The translations under genes were made by a program, and so were the position numbers. From NCBI GenBank assembly GCA_900546495.1, contig URDN01000057.1:1-11944 (forward strand): a stretch of 11,944 bases of DNA, in the 5' to 3' direction. This stretch comes from an uncultured Lachnospiraceae bacterium. Its GTDB lineage: Bacteria; Bacillota; Clostridia; Lachnospirales; Lachnospiraceae. Within the stretch, counting starts at the first letter, position 1. Each line of letters starts with the position of its first letter. The notes below the pieces were generated by a model. The model saw only the letters and a list, made by a program, of their open reading frames with translations. It was not told where the DNA came from and did not search any database. This document shows positions 6,853 to 11,944 of the stretch, in pieces.

Positions 6853-6864
6853 CAACAGCTGTTG
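6853..6864. promoter_or_regulatory. Perfect 12-bp palindrome over the hexitol operon start site (operator candidate)
   Basis: CAACAGCTGTTG is a perfect palindrome located 6 bp downstream of the operon -10, covering the expected transcription start near 6863. Its half-site TGTTG recurs throughout 6783-7009, including TTGTTG at 6809, 6822, 6899, 6983 and 6996. A repressor bound here would block the promoter. The DeoR protein encoded in the operon is the natural candidate. Confidence 0.65.
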
Positions 6865-6869
6865 CTATT

Positions 6870-6898
6870 ATAATATTCCTATATGTCGAAAATGTCAA
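6870..6898 (-). promoter_or_regulatory. Promoter of the hexitol operon
   Basis: On the minus strand, TTGACA (6898-6893), a perfect -35, is followed after exactly 17 bp by TATTAT (6875-6870), one base from consensus. The start is predicted near 6863, directly inside the palindrome at 6853-6864. This gives a leader of about 125 nt before the dehydrogenase. Confidence 0.85.
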
Positions 6899-6908
6899 TT
6901 GTTGTTTC

Positions 6909-6949
6909 GAAGTAAAAATGCACAAAATTTCGCTTAAAATTTTTACTTC
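6909..6949. repeat. Inverted repeat midway between the two divergent promoters
   Basis: GAAGTAAAAAT (6909-6919) and ATTTTTACTTC (6939-6949) are perfect 11-bp complements 19 bp apart. Their centre at 6929 lies within about 5 bp of the midpoint between the -35 elements of the divergent promoters (6898 and 6969). The symmetry suggests a shared regulator site, perhaps an activator acting in both directions. Confidence 0.65.
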
Positions 6950-6968
6950 AAAAATCGCAACTTTTGAA

Positions 6969-6997
6969 TTGACAGAATATTTTTGTTGTGCTATATT
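6969..6997 (+). promoter_or_regulatory. Divergent plus-strand promoter opposite the hexitol operon
   Basis: A perfect -35 TTGACA (6969-6974) and a -10 TATATT (6992-6997) are spaced by exactly 17 bp, predicting a start at about 7004. No protein gene follows on this strand before the terminator at 7076-7112. Confidence 0.85.
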
Positions 6998-7009
6998 GTT
7001 GGAACAACA
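6996..7009. promoter_or_regulatory. Operator-like palindrome over the divergent promoter
   Basis: TTGTTGGAACAACA contains TGTTG-GAA-CAACA, a dyad with perfect 5-bp arms. It overlaps the -10 and the predicted start of the plus-strand promoter, mirroring the palindrome over the operon promoter and using the same TGTTG half-site. Confidence 0.65.
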
Positions 7010-7112
7010 GTAAAAACCTCTTTACTTTGTAACGTTTCAATCTTCATTATGAAAAGCGCCAACTTTTCATAGAAAAAGAGCAGCCACACAACGCAGCTGC
7101 TCTTCTTTTTTC
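7004..7112 (+). ncRNA. Predicted small regulatory RNA of about 105 nt, three hairpins
   Basis: The transcript from the 6969-6997 promoter would end at the terminator at 7076-7112 and contains no credible reading frame. It would fold into three stem-loops. The first is AGTAAA/TTTACT (7009-7014 with 7021-7026) with loop AACCTC. The second is ATGAAAAG/CTTTTCAT (7049-7056 with 7063-7070) with loop CGCCAA. The third is the terminator stem. The exposed CCUC of loop 1 is complementary to a GAGG Shine-Dalgarno core. Its promoter is covered by the same type of operator as the hexitol operon. Existence of the RNA is inferred from promoter plus terminator; targets are unknown. Confidence 0.6.
7076..7112. 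terminator. Bidirectional rho-independent terminator (small RNA / SASP gene)
   Basis: AAGAGCAGC (7076-7084) and GCTGCTCTT (7096-7104) form a perfect 9-bp stem with an 11-nt loop. It is followed by CTTTTTTCTC on the plus strand; on the minus strand the stem is followed by TTTCT. It ends the predicted small RNA and, from the other side, the SASP gene. Confidence 0.9.
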
Positions 7113-7170
7113 TCATATCCGAATGTCCGGTATATGATTTTCTCTCTGATCTGAGTGGTTTTGGCAGGTC

Positions 7171-7380
7171 TTATTTGTCAGACATCTGCTCCTCCTGTCT
7201 CATGATCATTTTTTTCACCATTTCACCACCGATGGATCCTGCCTGACGGGATGTCAGATCTCCGTTGTACCCCTCTTTTAAAGGTACTCCAAGTTCGGAT
7301 GCCACTTCCTGTTTGAAACGATTCATTGCTTCTTTTGCCTCCGGAACTGACACTTTGTTTGAGCTCTTAGAATTACTCAT
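7171..7380 (-). CDS. Alpha/beta-type small acid-soluble spore protein (SASP)
   Basis: The 69-residue protein matches the SspA/SspB-type family. It has EAMNRFKQEVASELGV (residues about 18-33), then GYNGDLTSRQAGSIGGEMVKKMI (38-60), including the conserved GSIGGEMV. SASPs coat DNA inside the dormant spore, protect it from UV and heat damage, and are cleaved by the germination protease GPR, whose site lies in the first conserved block. The start ATG at 7380 follows GGAGGTG at normal spacing. It is monocistronic, with the terminator at 7076-7112 downstream. Expression is expected late in the forespore from sigma G, but I could not find a convincing sigma G promoter by eye. Its presence marks the organism as a spore-former. 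Confidence 0.97.
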   Translation of the reverse strand: MSNSKSSNKVSVPEAKEAMNRFKQEVASELGVPLKEGYNGDLTSRQAGSIGGEMVKKMIMRQEEQMSDK

Positions 7381-7596
7381 GTTGTTACACCTCCGTAATG
7401 TTTTCTCTATAGTAAAGACAGTGTACTTCCCGGTAATTTTGTTGAATGGGAAAGTTGTATTTTTCTTTTCAACTCAACAGAAGTATCCTTGTGAAGCTAT
7501 CTGTCTTGTTCCTAGTATGAGCGAAGATGTGCTTTTTATGTCTGGGAAATTCTTCTTGTTTTGGTTGCCTTGAAATTTACTTTAAGCTTTAATAAA

Positions 7597-7660
7597 AGAC
7601 CTTCTGTATTTTATCTCCGTCGCCAGCAATCGCTCCTTGAGGAAAAAATACAGAAGGTCT
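7597..7660. repeat. Conserved-core hairpin element, copy 3
   Basis: AGACCTTCTGTATTTT (7597-7612) pairs perfectly with AAAATACAGAAGGTCT (7645-7660), 16 bp. An A-A mismatch follows at the same place as in copies 1 and 2, then TCT with GGA and a further C-G pair, around a loop of about 20 nt (7619-7638). The core is on the minus strand: TTTTTTC, AGCGATT in the loop, then GGAGATAAAAT. The outer stem is unrelated to those of copies 1 and 2. It lies in the 460-bp gap between the SASP start and the DJ-1 stop. Nothing else recognisable was seen between 7381 and 7596. Confidence 0.85.
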
Positions 7661-7694
7661 CAATCTCCTCTGTGATATTAGTAAATTTTTGCGC

Positions 7695-7735
7695 CACTCT
7701 GCACTACTTGCCGCACACTGTGCACTATTCCCGCA
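7695..7735. repeat. Two imperfect tandem copies of a 20-bp unit
   Basis: CACTCTGCACTACTTGCCGCA (7695-7714 plus one base) is followed directly by CACTGTGCACTATTCCCGCA (7716-7735). They share CACT, TGCACTA and CCGCA. The role is unknown and the similarity is limited to two units. Confidence 0.5.
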
Positions 7736-7785
7736 TTACTTCATTTTCATATTATAAAATTGTAACTGTTCAGAGCCAACCTCCA

Positions 7786-7838
7786 AAATGCTACGCATTT
7801 CGTCGGTGTGGCGTATCCGCCAAATCTTTACTGTAAAG
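7786..7838. repeat. Three consecutive short perfect hairpins after the DJ-1 gene
   Basis: AAATGC-TAC-GCATTT (7786-7800), TGGCG-TATC-CGCCA (7809-7822) and CTTTAC-T-GTAAAG (7826-7838) follow one another within 53 bp, the last ending 4 bp from the DJ-1 stop codon. None has a T-run. The arrangement resembles an intergenic repeat or mRNA 3' stabilising element; whether it recurs elsewhere in the genome cannot be seen here. Confidence 0.6.
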
Positions 7839-7842
7839 CAAT

Positions 7843-8382
7843 CTACATCATGGTAGACGTACGAATCTGATCCGCTTTTGCGTCACCTTCAAGGTAACGA
7901 ATGATCGCAATCGCAAATTCAGACGCTGCTCCCGGTCCTTTTCCGGTTACCAGGTTAACGTCAACAACTGCCGCGTCTTCACTCCAGATTGCGCCGCCTT
8001 CCGGTTTGCATCCCGGATAGCCGGTTGCATGTTTTTCTTTTAAAATTCCGGTTTCAGAAATCATTCCCGGTGCCGCACAGATTGCTGCCAGCAGTTTTCC
8101 ATGATTTAAAAATTTCTGCGCCAGCTCTTTGACACCTGGTTTCTCACCCATTGCACCAGTTCCCGGTCCGCCCGGATAAACAATTCCGTCAAATTCATCA
8201 AAATTCATATCTGCATATACTTCATCTGCATGAAACATAATCTTGTGTGCCCCCATGATCTGGCGTTTGCCGGTTACTGAAACAGTTGTAACCTCAATAC
8301 CAGCTCTCCTGCAAAAATCAACTACGGTCAGGCATTCAATTTCTTCTACACCATCGTTACATAATACTGCTATTTTACTCAT
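7843..8382 (-). CDS. DJ-1/PfpI (ThiJ) family protein
   Basis: The 179-residue protein belongs to the DJ-1 clade of the glutamine-amidotransferase-like superfamily. The nucleophile is Cys102 in AAICAAPG, and the conserved acid is Glu16 in GVEEIECL, equivalent to Glu18 of human DJ-1. YPGGPG at 69-74 shapes the active site. Members act in carbonyl stress defence (proposed glyoxalase or deglycase) or as redox-sensitive chaperones; which applies here is open. The equivalent of the DJ-1 histidine (His126) is not obvious in KHATGYPGC, so a classic catalytic triad is not assured. It is cytoplasmic. The ATG at 8382 follows GGAGGAAACA. It appears monocistronic, divergent from the CYTH gene. Confidence 0.9.
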   Translation of the reverse strand: MSKIAVLCNDGVEEIECLTVVDFCRRAGIEVTTVSVTGKRQIMGAHKIMFHADEVYADMNFDEFDGIVYPGGPGTGAMGEKPGVKELAQKFLNHGKLLAAICAAPGMISETGILKEKHATGYPGCKPEGGAIWSEDAAVVDVNLVTGKGPGAASEFAIAIIRYLEGDAKADQIRTSTMM

Positions 8383-8431
8383 ATTGTTTCCTCCGTTTCA
8401 TCATAAAATTCATAAACAAAATTGCTTTGGA

Positions 8432-8459
8432 TTGCATTTTTCCAATAATAGCTTATACT
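8432..8459 (+). promoter_or_regulatory. Probable promoter of the CYTH-domain gene
   Basis: TTGCAT (8432-8437) and TATACT (8454-8459) are spaced by 16 bp. The predicted start near 8466 gives a leader of about 137 nt to the ATG at 8603. I see no known riboswitch or strong hairpin in that leader. Confidence 0.6.
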
Positions 8460-8602
8460 AAAAGAACATGAACAGTAATTGCTCATGCACAAAAATACCT
8501 CGGCATCCTTACAGCAAAATATGTACAATGCAACACATAGCATAATTTTTCTGCACATCTTTTGTAATCTTGCCAGAGGCTATATCAGAATGGAGCCTTA
8601 TT

Positions 8603-9061
8603 ATGGAAATCGAACGCAAATTTTTAATCCGACAGCTGCCGGAACATCTGGAACAATATCCATGCCGCCACATTGAACAGGGCTATCTGTGTACCAATCC
8701 GGTTGTACGCATCCGCAAACAGGATGACGCTTATTTTCTCACCTACAAATCCGGTGGACTCATGGCAAGAGAAGAATACAATCTGCCGCTGACCGCAGAG
8801 GGTTACGAACATCTCCGTCCAAAAACGGACGGTCTGCTTATTACGAAAAAAAGATACTGCATTCCTTTTGGCACTTACACCATCGAACTGGATATTTTTG
8901 ACGGTGAACTTGCTCCGCTGATCCTTGCAGAAGTGGAATTTCCTTCTGAAGATGAAGCGAACAACTTTACGCCTCCGGAATGGTTCACCGAAGATGTCAC
9001 TTATTCCGGCAAATATCATAACAGCTATATGAGCCACCACGGTTATCATCCTGAAGCATAG
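8603..9061 (+). CDS. CYTH-domain protein (triphosphate tunnel metalloenzyme)
   Basis: The 152-residue protein opens with the diagnostic ExExK motif, MEIERKF (Glu2, Glu4, Lys6). The alternating charged strands of the CYTH tunnel fold follow: VVRIRKQ, YFLTYK, REEYNLPL, LLITKKRY, TIELDIFDG and LAEVEFPS. Bacterial members bind triphosphates and a divalent metal; many small ones hydrolyse inorganic tripolyphosphate, while others are class IV adenylate cyclases. The length and lack of extra domains favour a triphosphatase, but the substrate is inferred. The frame stays open upstream to 8570, but the start at 8603 is preferred because GGAG (8592-8595) precedes it and the ExExK motif is normally at the extreme N-terminus. 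It is a single gene, convergent with the DUF1653 gene. Confidence 0.9.
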   Translation: MEIERKFLIRQLPEHLEQYPCRHIEQGYLCTNPVVRIRKQDDAYFLTYKSGGLMAREEYNLPLTAEGYEHLRPKTDGLLITKKRYCIPFGTYTIELDIFDGELAPLILAEVEFPSEDEANNFTPPEWFTEDVTYSGKYHNSYMSHHGYHPEA

Positions 9062-9073
9062 AGCGAACATGTA

Positions 9074-9155
9074 TAAAGCCAACTAACTTAGCTAACAGAT
9101 TTTTCTCTACATCGCTTTTTATCAGCCACCTGTGCAGCGTTTGCATCTGGCTTTA
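9074..9155. repeat. 8-bp inverted repeat with a long loop between convergent genes
   Basis: TAAAGCCA (9074-9081) and TGGCTTTA (9148-9155) are perfect complements 66 bases apart, filling the gap between the CYTH and DUF1653 genes. There is no adjacent T-run, so termination function is uncertain. Its interior (AACAGATTTTT, ATCGCTTTTT) recalls parts of the conserved-core hairpins but does not align with them. Confidence 0.45.
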
Positions 9156-9162
9156 CCAGAGA

Positions 9163-9846
9163 TTATTTTCTCCAGAGAGAAGTCTGCTCGTATTTCTGAC
9201 GTGTGCGGATACAATATTTTAACTGTTCATAACGATCGCTTAATTTTCCCTCTGGGATTACCACATCAACAACCACTGCCAAATCATCGATCAGACGATC
9301 TGTAATTTCATTTTTGATGTCACAAACAATCTGATACTTTTCTTCCATGGTTTCCGCATCCAGAAAACGCAGTAACCATGGATTGATCTGCTCTGATGCA
9401 TCATTTTCCGCTTCATGATATGAAACAGTTTTCTCCAGCTTTGATTCTGTATTCCGACTATTTTCTGTATGCTCATTAGATTTTTCTACTTTCTGTAGCG
9501 GATCTTCCGCTTTATCATTTTCGGCCGAATCTATCATATCTTTTATTATTACAACTGCTTTTTCTGCTGCCTCATTGGTAATTACCGTTTCTTTTTTCTG
9601 ACACCTCGTCTCCGGTTCCACATACTGAAACCGGTATTTCTGTGTCACTTCAGGATATTTTTCATGATCAACTTCGCTCACAAACATATCATACGGACGA
9701 ATGTATACACCGAAATCACCATATAATGCCTGATATACAACATATGGTTCCATCGTTTCTGAATGTTTCGCCACTGCAATAATCTGATATAATTTCTTTT
9801 TAAAATGTAAATATTTTTCTCCCGGTAACGGATTTCCCTGTGCCAT
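9163..9846 (-). CDS. DUF1653-domain protein with a Lys/Glu linker and C-terminal helical domain
   Basis: The gene encodes 227 residues. The N-terminal 75 or so match DUF1653: GEKYLHFKKKLYQIIAVAKHSET, then VVYQALYGDFGVYIRP and MF, a small beta-barrel of unknown function common in Firmicutes and proteobacteria. A charged low-complexity stretch covers about residues 85-150. A C-terminal region (about 155-225, INPWLLRFLDAETMEEKY onward to RYEQLKYCIRTRQKYEQ) is predicted to be helical and is not part of DUF1653. The open frame starts at 9915, but the ATG at 9846 is chosen because AGAAGG precedes it and the domain begins there. The 10467-9967 gene lies 120 bp upstream on the same strand and may be co-transcribed, since I see no promoter in the gap. 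The biochemical role is unknown. Confidence 0.85.
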   Translation of the reverse strand: MAQGNPLPGEKYLHFKKKLYQIIAVAKHSETMEPYVVYQALYGDFGVYIRPYDMFVSEVDHEKYPEVTQKYRFQYVEPETRCQKKETVITNEAAEKAVVIIKDMIDSAENDKAEDPLQKVEKSNEHTENSRNTESKLEKTVSYHEAENDASEQINPWLLRFLDAETMEEKYQIVCDIKNEITDRLIDDLAVVVDVVIPEGKLSDRYEQLKYCIRTRQKYEQTSLWRK

Positions 9847-9966
9847 TTTAATTCCTTCTTTCTGCCCCCTGATTCTTTCTCCGATCACTCCACAGATCTG
9901 TTTACAACTACACATTTACAGCTTAATGATATCCATTGTTTTCTATGTCCTTTTCTAATCCCAATC

Positions 9967-10467
9967 TTATAAATTGAAGGAATTTAACATATCCATTCCT
10001 TCTGCAATAAAATCACGCTGAAATTCAATATTATTTTTTGGTCCTTTGACCATTACCTCATAGACATCTTCCATCAGGTTCTGATTTTCAGCATCTCTGT
10101 CATTATCCTGTTCCACCTCCCGGGTGTTCGCCTTCGCCGCTGCCACGATCTCATTCTGATCAAAAATGCTCATCTGTTCTGGCTGCTGTGCACGCTGTTC
10201 GGAGGCTTTTGCTTTTTTTGCCTCAGAATATTTTGTCGTGGACGCCGTTGCCTTTGGCTTCGGCGGCTTATAAGATCCATAGGTGGTCTGCTGCTTTTTC
10301 ACTGATTGTGTTGCTGCCGGCTGTGTCCGTGGCTTCTGTGCCGGTGGTATCGGGCGACTCTGTGTCGTTCCCGCATTTCTATTCCTGTTTACAGGCTTCT
10401 TCTTGCCCTTTACCACACTTGAAATAATAAAAATTAACACAATAAACCAGAAAATCAAACTTGCCAT
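9967..10467 (-). CDS. Membrane-anchored low-complexity protein of unknown function
   Basis: The gene encodes 166 residues of no family I can name. An N-terminal membrane helix (residues about 4-21, LIFWFIVLIFIISSVVKG) is followed by a basic Pro/Gln/Lys/Thr-rich disordered stretch of about 70 residues (for example PPAQKPRTQPAATQ). An acidic region comes next (EVEQDNDRDAENQNLMEDVYEVMVKGP), then a short tail (IEFQRDFIAEGMDMLNSFNL) likely to be a binding motif. The positive residues after the helix suggest that the tail is cytoplasmic. The ATG at 10467 lies 8 bases after AAGGAG; a GTG one codon upstream would be too close. A promoter with extended -10 TGCTATACT (10509-10501) precedes it, divergent from trkH. 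Confidence 0.75.
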   Translation of the reverse strand: MASLIFWFIVLIFIISSVVKGKKKPVNRNRNAGTTQSRPIPPAQKPRTQPAATQSVKKQQTTYGSYKPPKPKATASTTKYSEAKKAKASEQRAQQPEQMSIFDQNEIVAAAKANTREVEQDNDRDAENQNLMEDVYEVMVKGPKNNIEFQRDFIAEGMDMLNSFNL

Positions 10468-10500
10468 CACGCCATCTCCTTCCTGTTACACTTTTCGTAC

Positions 10501-10509
10501 AGTATAGCA
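10501..10509 (-). promoter_or_regulatory. Extended -10 promoter of the 166-residue membrane protein gene
   Basis: On the minus strand, TGCTATACT (10509-10501) is an extended -10 (TGnTATAAT type). The -35 position (10529-10524, TACCAT) is poor and overlaps the first trkH repeat, so the two divergent promoters would interfere. Confidence 0.55.
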
Positions 10510-10515
10510 TATTTA

Positions 10516-10629
10516 CCAGAATCATGGTATATTGTTTTAACAGTTGATTTTTGCCGGAATCATGCTATATTATTTTAACAGTTGATTTTTGCCGAAATCA
10601 TGCTATATTGTTTTAATAGTTGATTTTTG
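10516..10629 (+). repeat. Three tandem 38-bp repeats, each carrying a promoter, upstream of trkH
   Basis: Units 10516-10553, 10554-10591 and 10592-10629 follow with no gap and differ pairwise by only 3-4 bases. Each contains an ATCATG(G/C)TATATT extended -10 (TATATT at 10528, 10566 and 10604) and ends in AGTTGATTTTTG. The TTGATT of one unit lies 16 bp before the -10 of the next, so units 2 and 3 have complete promoters and unit 1 only an extended -10. The last unit ends at the first G of the trkH ribosome binding site GGAGG. Confidence 0.9.
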
Positions 10630-10638
10630 GAGGTTACT

Positions 10639-11944
10639 ATGTTTGTAAAAGCAAGAAATAATATTTCACAGATGCAGATGATCGCACTTGGATTTTTCTG
10701 TATCGTTCTGAGCGGTACACTGCTGCTTATGACACCTGCAGCAAGTCGGAGCGGTACACCCACTGATTTTCTCACTGCACTGTTTACATCCACAAGTGCC
10801 ACCTGTGTAACGGGACTTGTGGTCACAAATACGTATCTGCACTGGTCACTGTTTGGACAGATCATCATCATTACCCTGATTCAGATCGGTGGACTTGGCT
10901 TTATCACCTTTGGCTTCGGTTTTTCCCTTTTTCTTCGAAAAAAAATCACCTTGCGCCAGCGCGGTTTATTAAAAGAAAGCGTAAATGTACTGAACACCGG
11001 CGGAATCGTCCGGCTTGCACGATTGATTTTACAGGGAACATCGTTATTTGAAGGTGTTGGTGCCATTATCCTGACCATTTGTTTTTCACGGGATATGCCT
11101 TTTCATCAGGCACTTTATTATGGAATTTTCCATTCCATCTCCGCTTTTTGTAATGCAGGATTTGATCTGATGGGCGCATTTGGAATGTCATCTTTTACCG
11201 GGTACAATACAAATTGGGTGGTCTGCGGCACACTGATGGCACTGATTCTGATCGGCGGCATCGGATTTTTCGTCTGGAGTGATTTAAAAGAACACAAACT
11301 GCACTTTCGCAAATATGCGCTGCATACCAAAATTGTGCTGGTCACTTCCGTAATCCTGATCGTTGTTCCAACGATTTTATTCTGGATTCTGGAACGCCAT
11401 GCACTGTTTGCGGACATGAGCAATTCTCAGGCAGTTTTAAATGCACTGTTTTGTGCTGTCACACCGCGAACTGCCGGCTTTAATACAACCGACATTGCAT
11501 CTTTGAGCCGGAGCAGTCAGCTTCTGACCATTATCCTGATGTTTATCGGCGGTTGTCCCGGTTCTACTGCAGGCGGTATCAAAGTGACAACGATTGCTGT
11601 ACTGATCCTGTATCTGCGCTCTTCCCTGACCAGAACAGACGGTGTCAACATTTTCAAACGCCGACTGGAAGACGATGCGATTTCCAAAGCTGCCGCTGTA
11701 TTTACGACAAATCTGCTGCTGGCAGCGATTGCAACCTTTTTGATTTCAATGGTGCAGGATCTTGACCTGACACCGATACTCTTTGATGTCGTATCTGCGG
11801 TCAGCACCGTTGGCATGAGCACTGGCATCACACCTTCACTGGTACCTGCCGCCAAAGTGATCCTGATCATTTTGATGTATCTTGGTCGTGTGGGAAGTCT
11901 CTCCTTTGCCATGTCCTTTACTGATAAAAAGCGGCTTGCGCACA
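10639..11944 (+). CDS. TrkH/KtrB-family potassium transporter, truncated by window end
   Basis: The first 435 codons of a K+ uptake channel subunit are present. The four pore-loop selectivity filters of the superfamily can be seen: SATCVTGL (about residues 53-60), ISAFCNAGF (about 168-176), AVTPRTAGF (about 276-284) and SAVSTVGMS (about 393-401). The gating-loop segment GGCPGSTAGGIKVTT lies at about 302-316. Each repeat has the helix-pore-helix layout. KITLRQRGLLKES and the lack of an N-terminal extension favour KtrB-type over E. coli TrkH. A cytosolic RCK partner (KtrA/TrkA) is expected just beyond the window. The ATG at 10639 follows GGAGG (10629-10633) by 5 bases. Transcription comes from the 38-bp repeat promoters with a leader of only about 23 nt from the last one. 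About 5-20 residues are probably missing. Confidence 0.93.
   Translation, partial: MFVKARNNISQMQMIALGFFCIVLSGTLLLMTPAASRSGTPTDFLTALFTSTSATCVTGLVVTNTYLHWSLFGQIIIITLIQIGGLGFITFGFGFSLFLRKKITLRQRGLLKESVNVLNTGGIVRLARLILQGTSLFEGVGAIILTICFSRDMPFHQALYYGIFHSISAFCNAGFDLMGAFGMSSFTGYNTNWVVCGTLMALILIGGIGFFVWSDLKEHKLHFRKYALHTKIVLVTSVILIVVPTILFWILERHALFADMSNSQAVLNALFCAVTPRTAGFNTTDIASLSRSSQLLTIILMFIGGCPGSTAGGIKVTTIAVLILYLRSSLTRTDGVNIFKRRLEDDAISKAAAVFTTNLLLAAIATFLISMVQDLDLTPILFDVVSAVSTVGMSTGITPSLVPAAKVILIILMYLGRVGSLSFAMSFTDKKRLAH

Noticed and set aside
7030..7041. Catabolite-responsive-element-like TGTAACGTTTCA
   Set aside because: It is 12 bp with the central CG in the wrong spacing for a CcpA cre site (TGNAANCGNTNNCA), and the arms are not fully complementary.
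7050..7073. Seven-codon reading frame inside the predicted small RNA
   Set aside because: No ribosome binding site precedes the ATG and the frame coincides with the ATGAAAAG/CTTTTCAT hairpin, which explains the sequence better.
8624..9082. 152-codon minus-strand open frame opposite the CYTH gene
   Set aside because: Plus-strand CYTH motifs are unmistakable; the minus frame is its shadow and has no recognisable domain.
9074..9155. Fourth copy of the conserved-core hairpin
   Set aside because: It has a long-loop inverted repeat and short similar words (ATCGCT, GATTTTT), but the order and spacing of the core elements do not align.
10575..11912. Several minus-strand open frames opposite trkH
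   Set aside because: They are shadows of a clear potassium transporter with all four pore loops.

Overview
The window looks like a chromosomal segment of a gut-type, spore-forming Firmicute, most likely Lachnospiraceae. The grounds are an alpha/beta-type small acid-soluble spore protein, strong GGAGG-type ribosome binding sites, moderate GC with AT-rich intergenic DNA, and several small membrane and DUF1653 proteins of a kind I associate with that family. The species is not determined.

Layout. At the left edge is a truncated tRNA-Gly(GCC) gene on the minus strand with its own promoter. It is followed by a membrane-anchored small protein (362-802, +) that converges on an 84-residue single-pass membrane protein (893-1147, -) across a bidirectional terminator. 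A monoacylglycerol-lipase-like alpha/beta hydrolase (1452-2384, +) converges on a three-gene minus-strand hexitol operon, transcribed in the order YggP/SorE-like dehydrogenase (6737-5469), DeoR-family regulator (5408-4647), MtlA/CmtA-type PTS EIICBA (4555-2642). The operon promoter lies in a 430-bp region rich in TTGTTG half-sites. That region also holds a divergent plus-strand promoter that seems to make only a roughly 105-nt, terminator-ended RNA with three hairpins. Next come a SASP gene (7380-7171, -), a DJ-1/PfpI protein (8382-7843, -), a CYTH triphosphatase-type protein (8603-9061, +), a DUF1653 protein (9846-9163, -) and a membrane-anchored low-complexity protein (10467-9967, -). At the right edge a TrkH/KtrB potassium transporter (10639 onward, +) runs off the window behind three tandem 38-bp promoter-containing repeats.

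How the genes work together. The clear functional unit is the hexitol operon. The PTS imports and phosphorylates a hexitol, the zinc-type dehydrogenase probably oxidises the hexitol phosphate (no MtlD-type dehydrogenase is present), and the DeoR protein is the likely sensor acting on the operator-like sites over both divergent promoters.

Most unusual features. First, a three-copy family of 64-74-nt hairpins at 2398-2471, 2541-2605 and 7597-7660 shares a conserved inner stem and a 19-20-nt loop containing AGCGATT, but has unrelated, internally complementary outer stems. I do not recognise this family. Second, there is the predicted small RNA opposite the hexitol operon. Third, there is the tandem promoter array in front of trkH.
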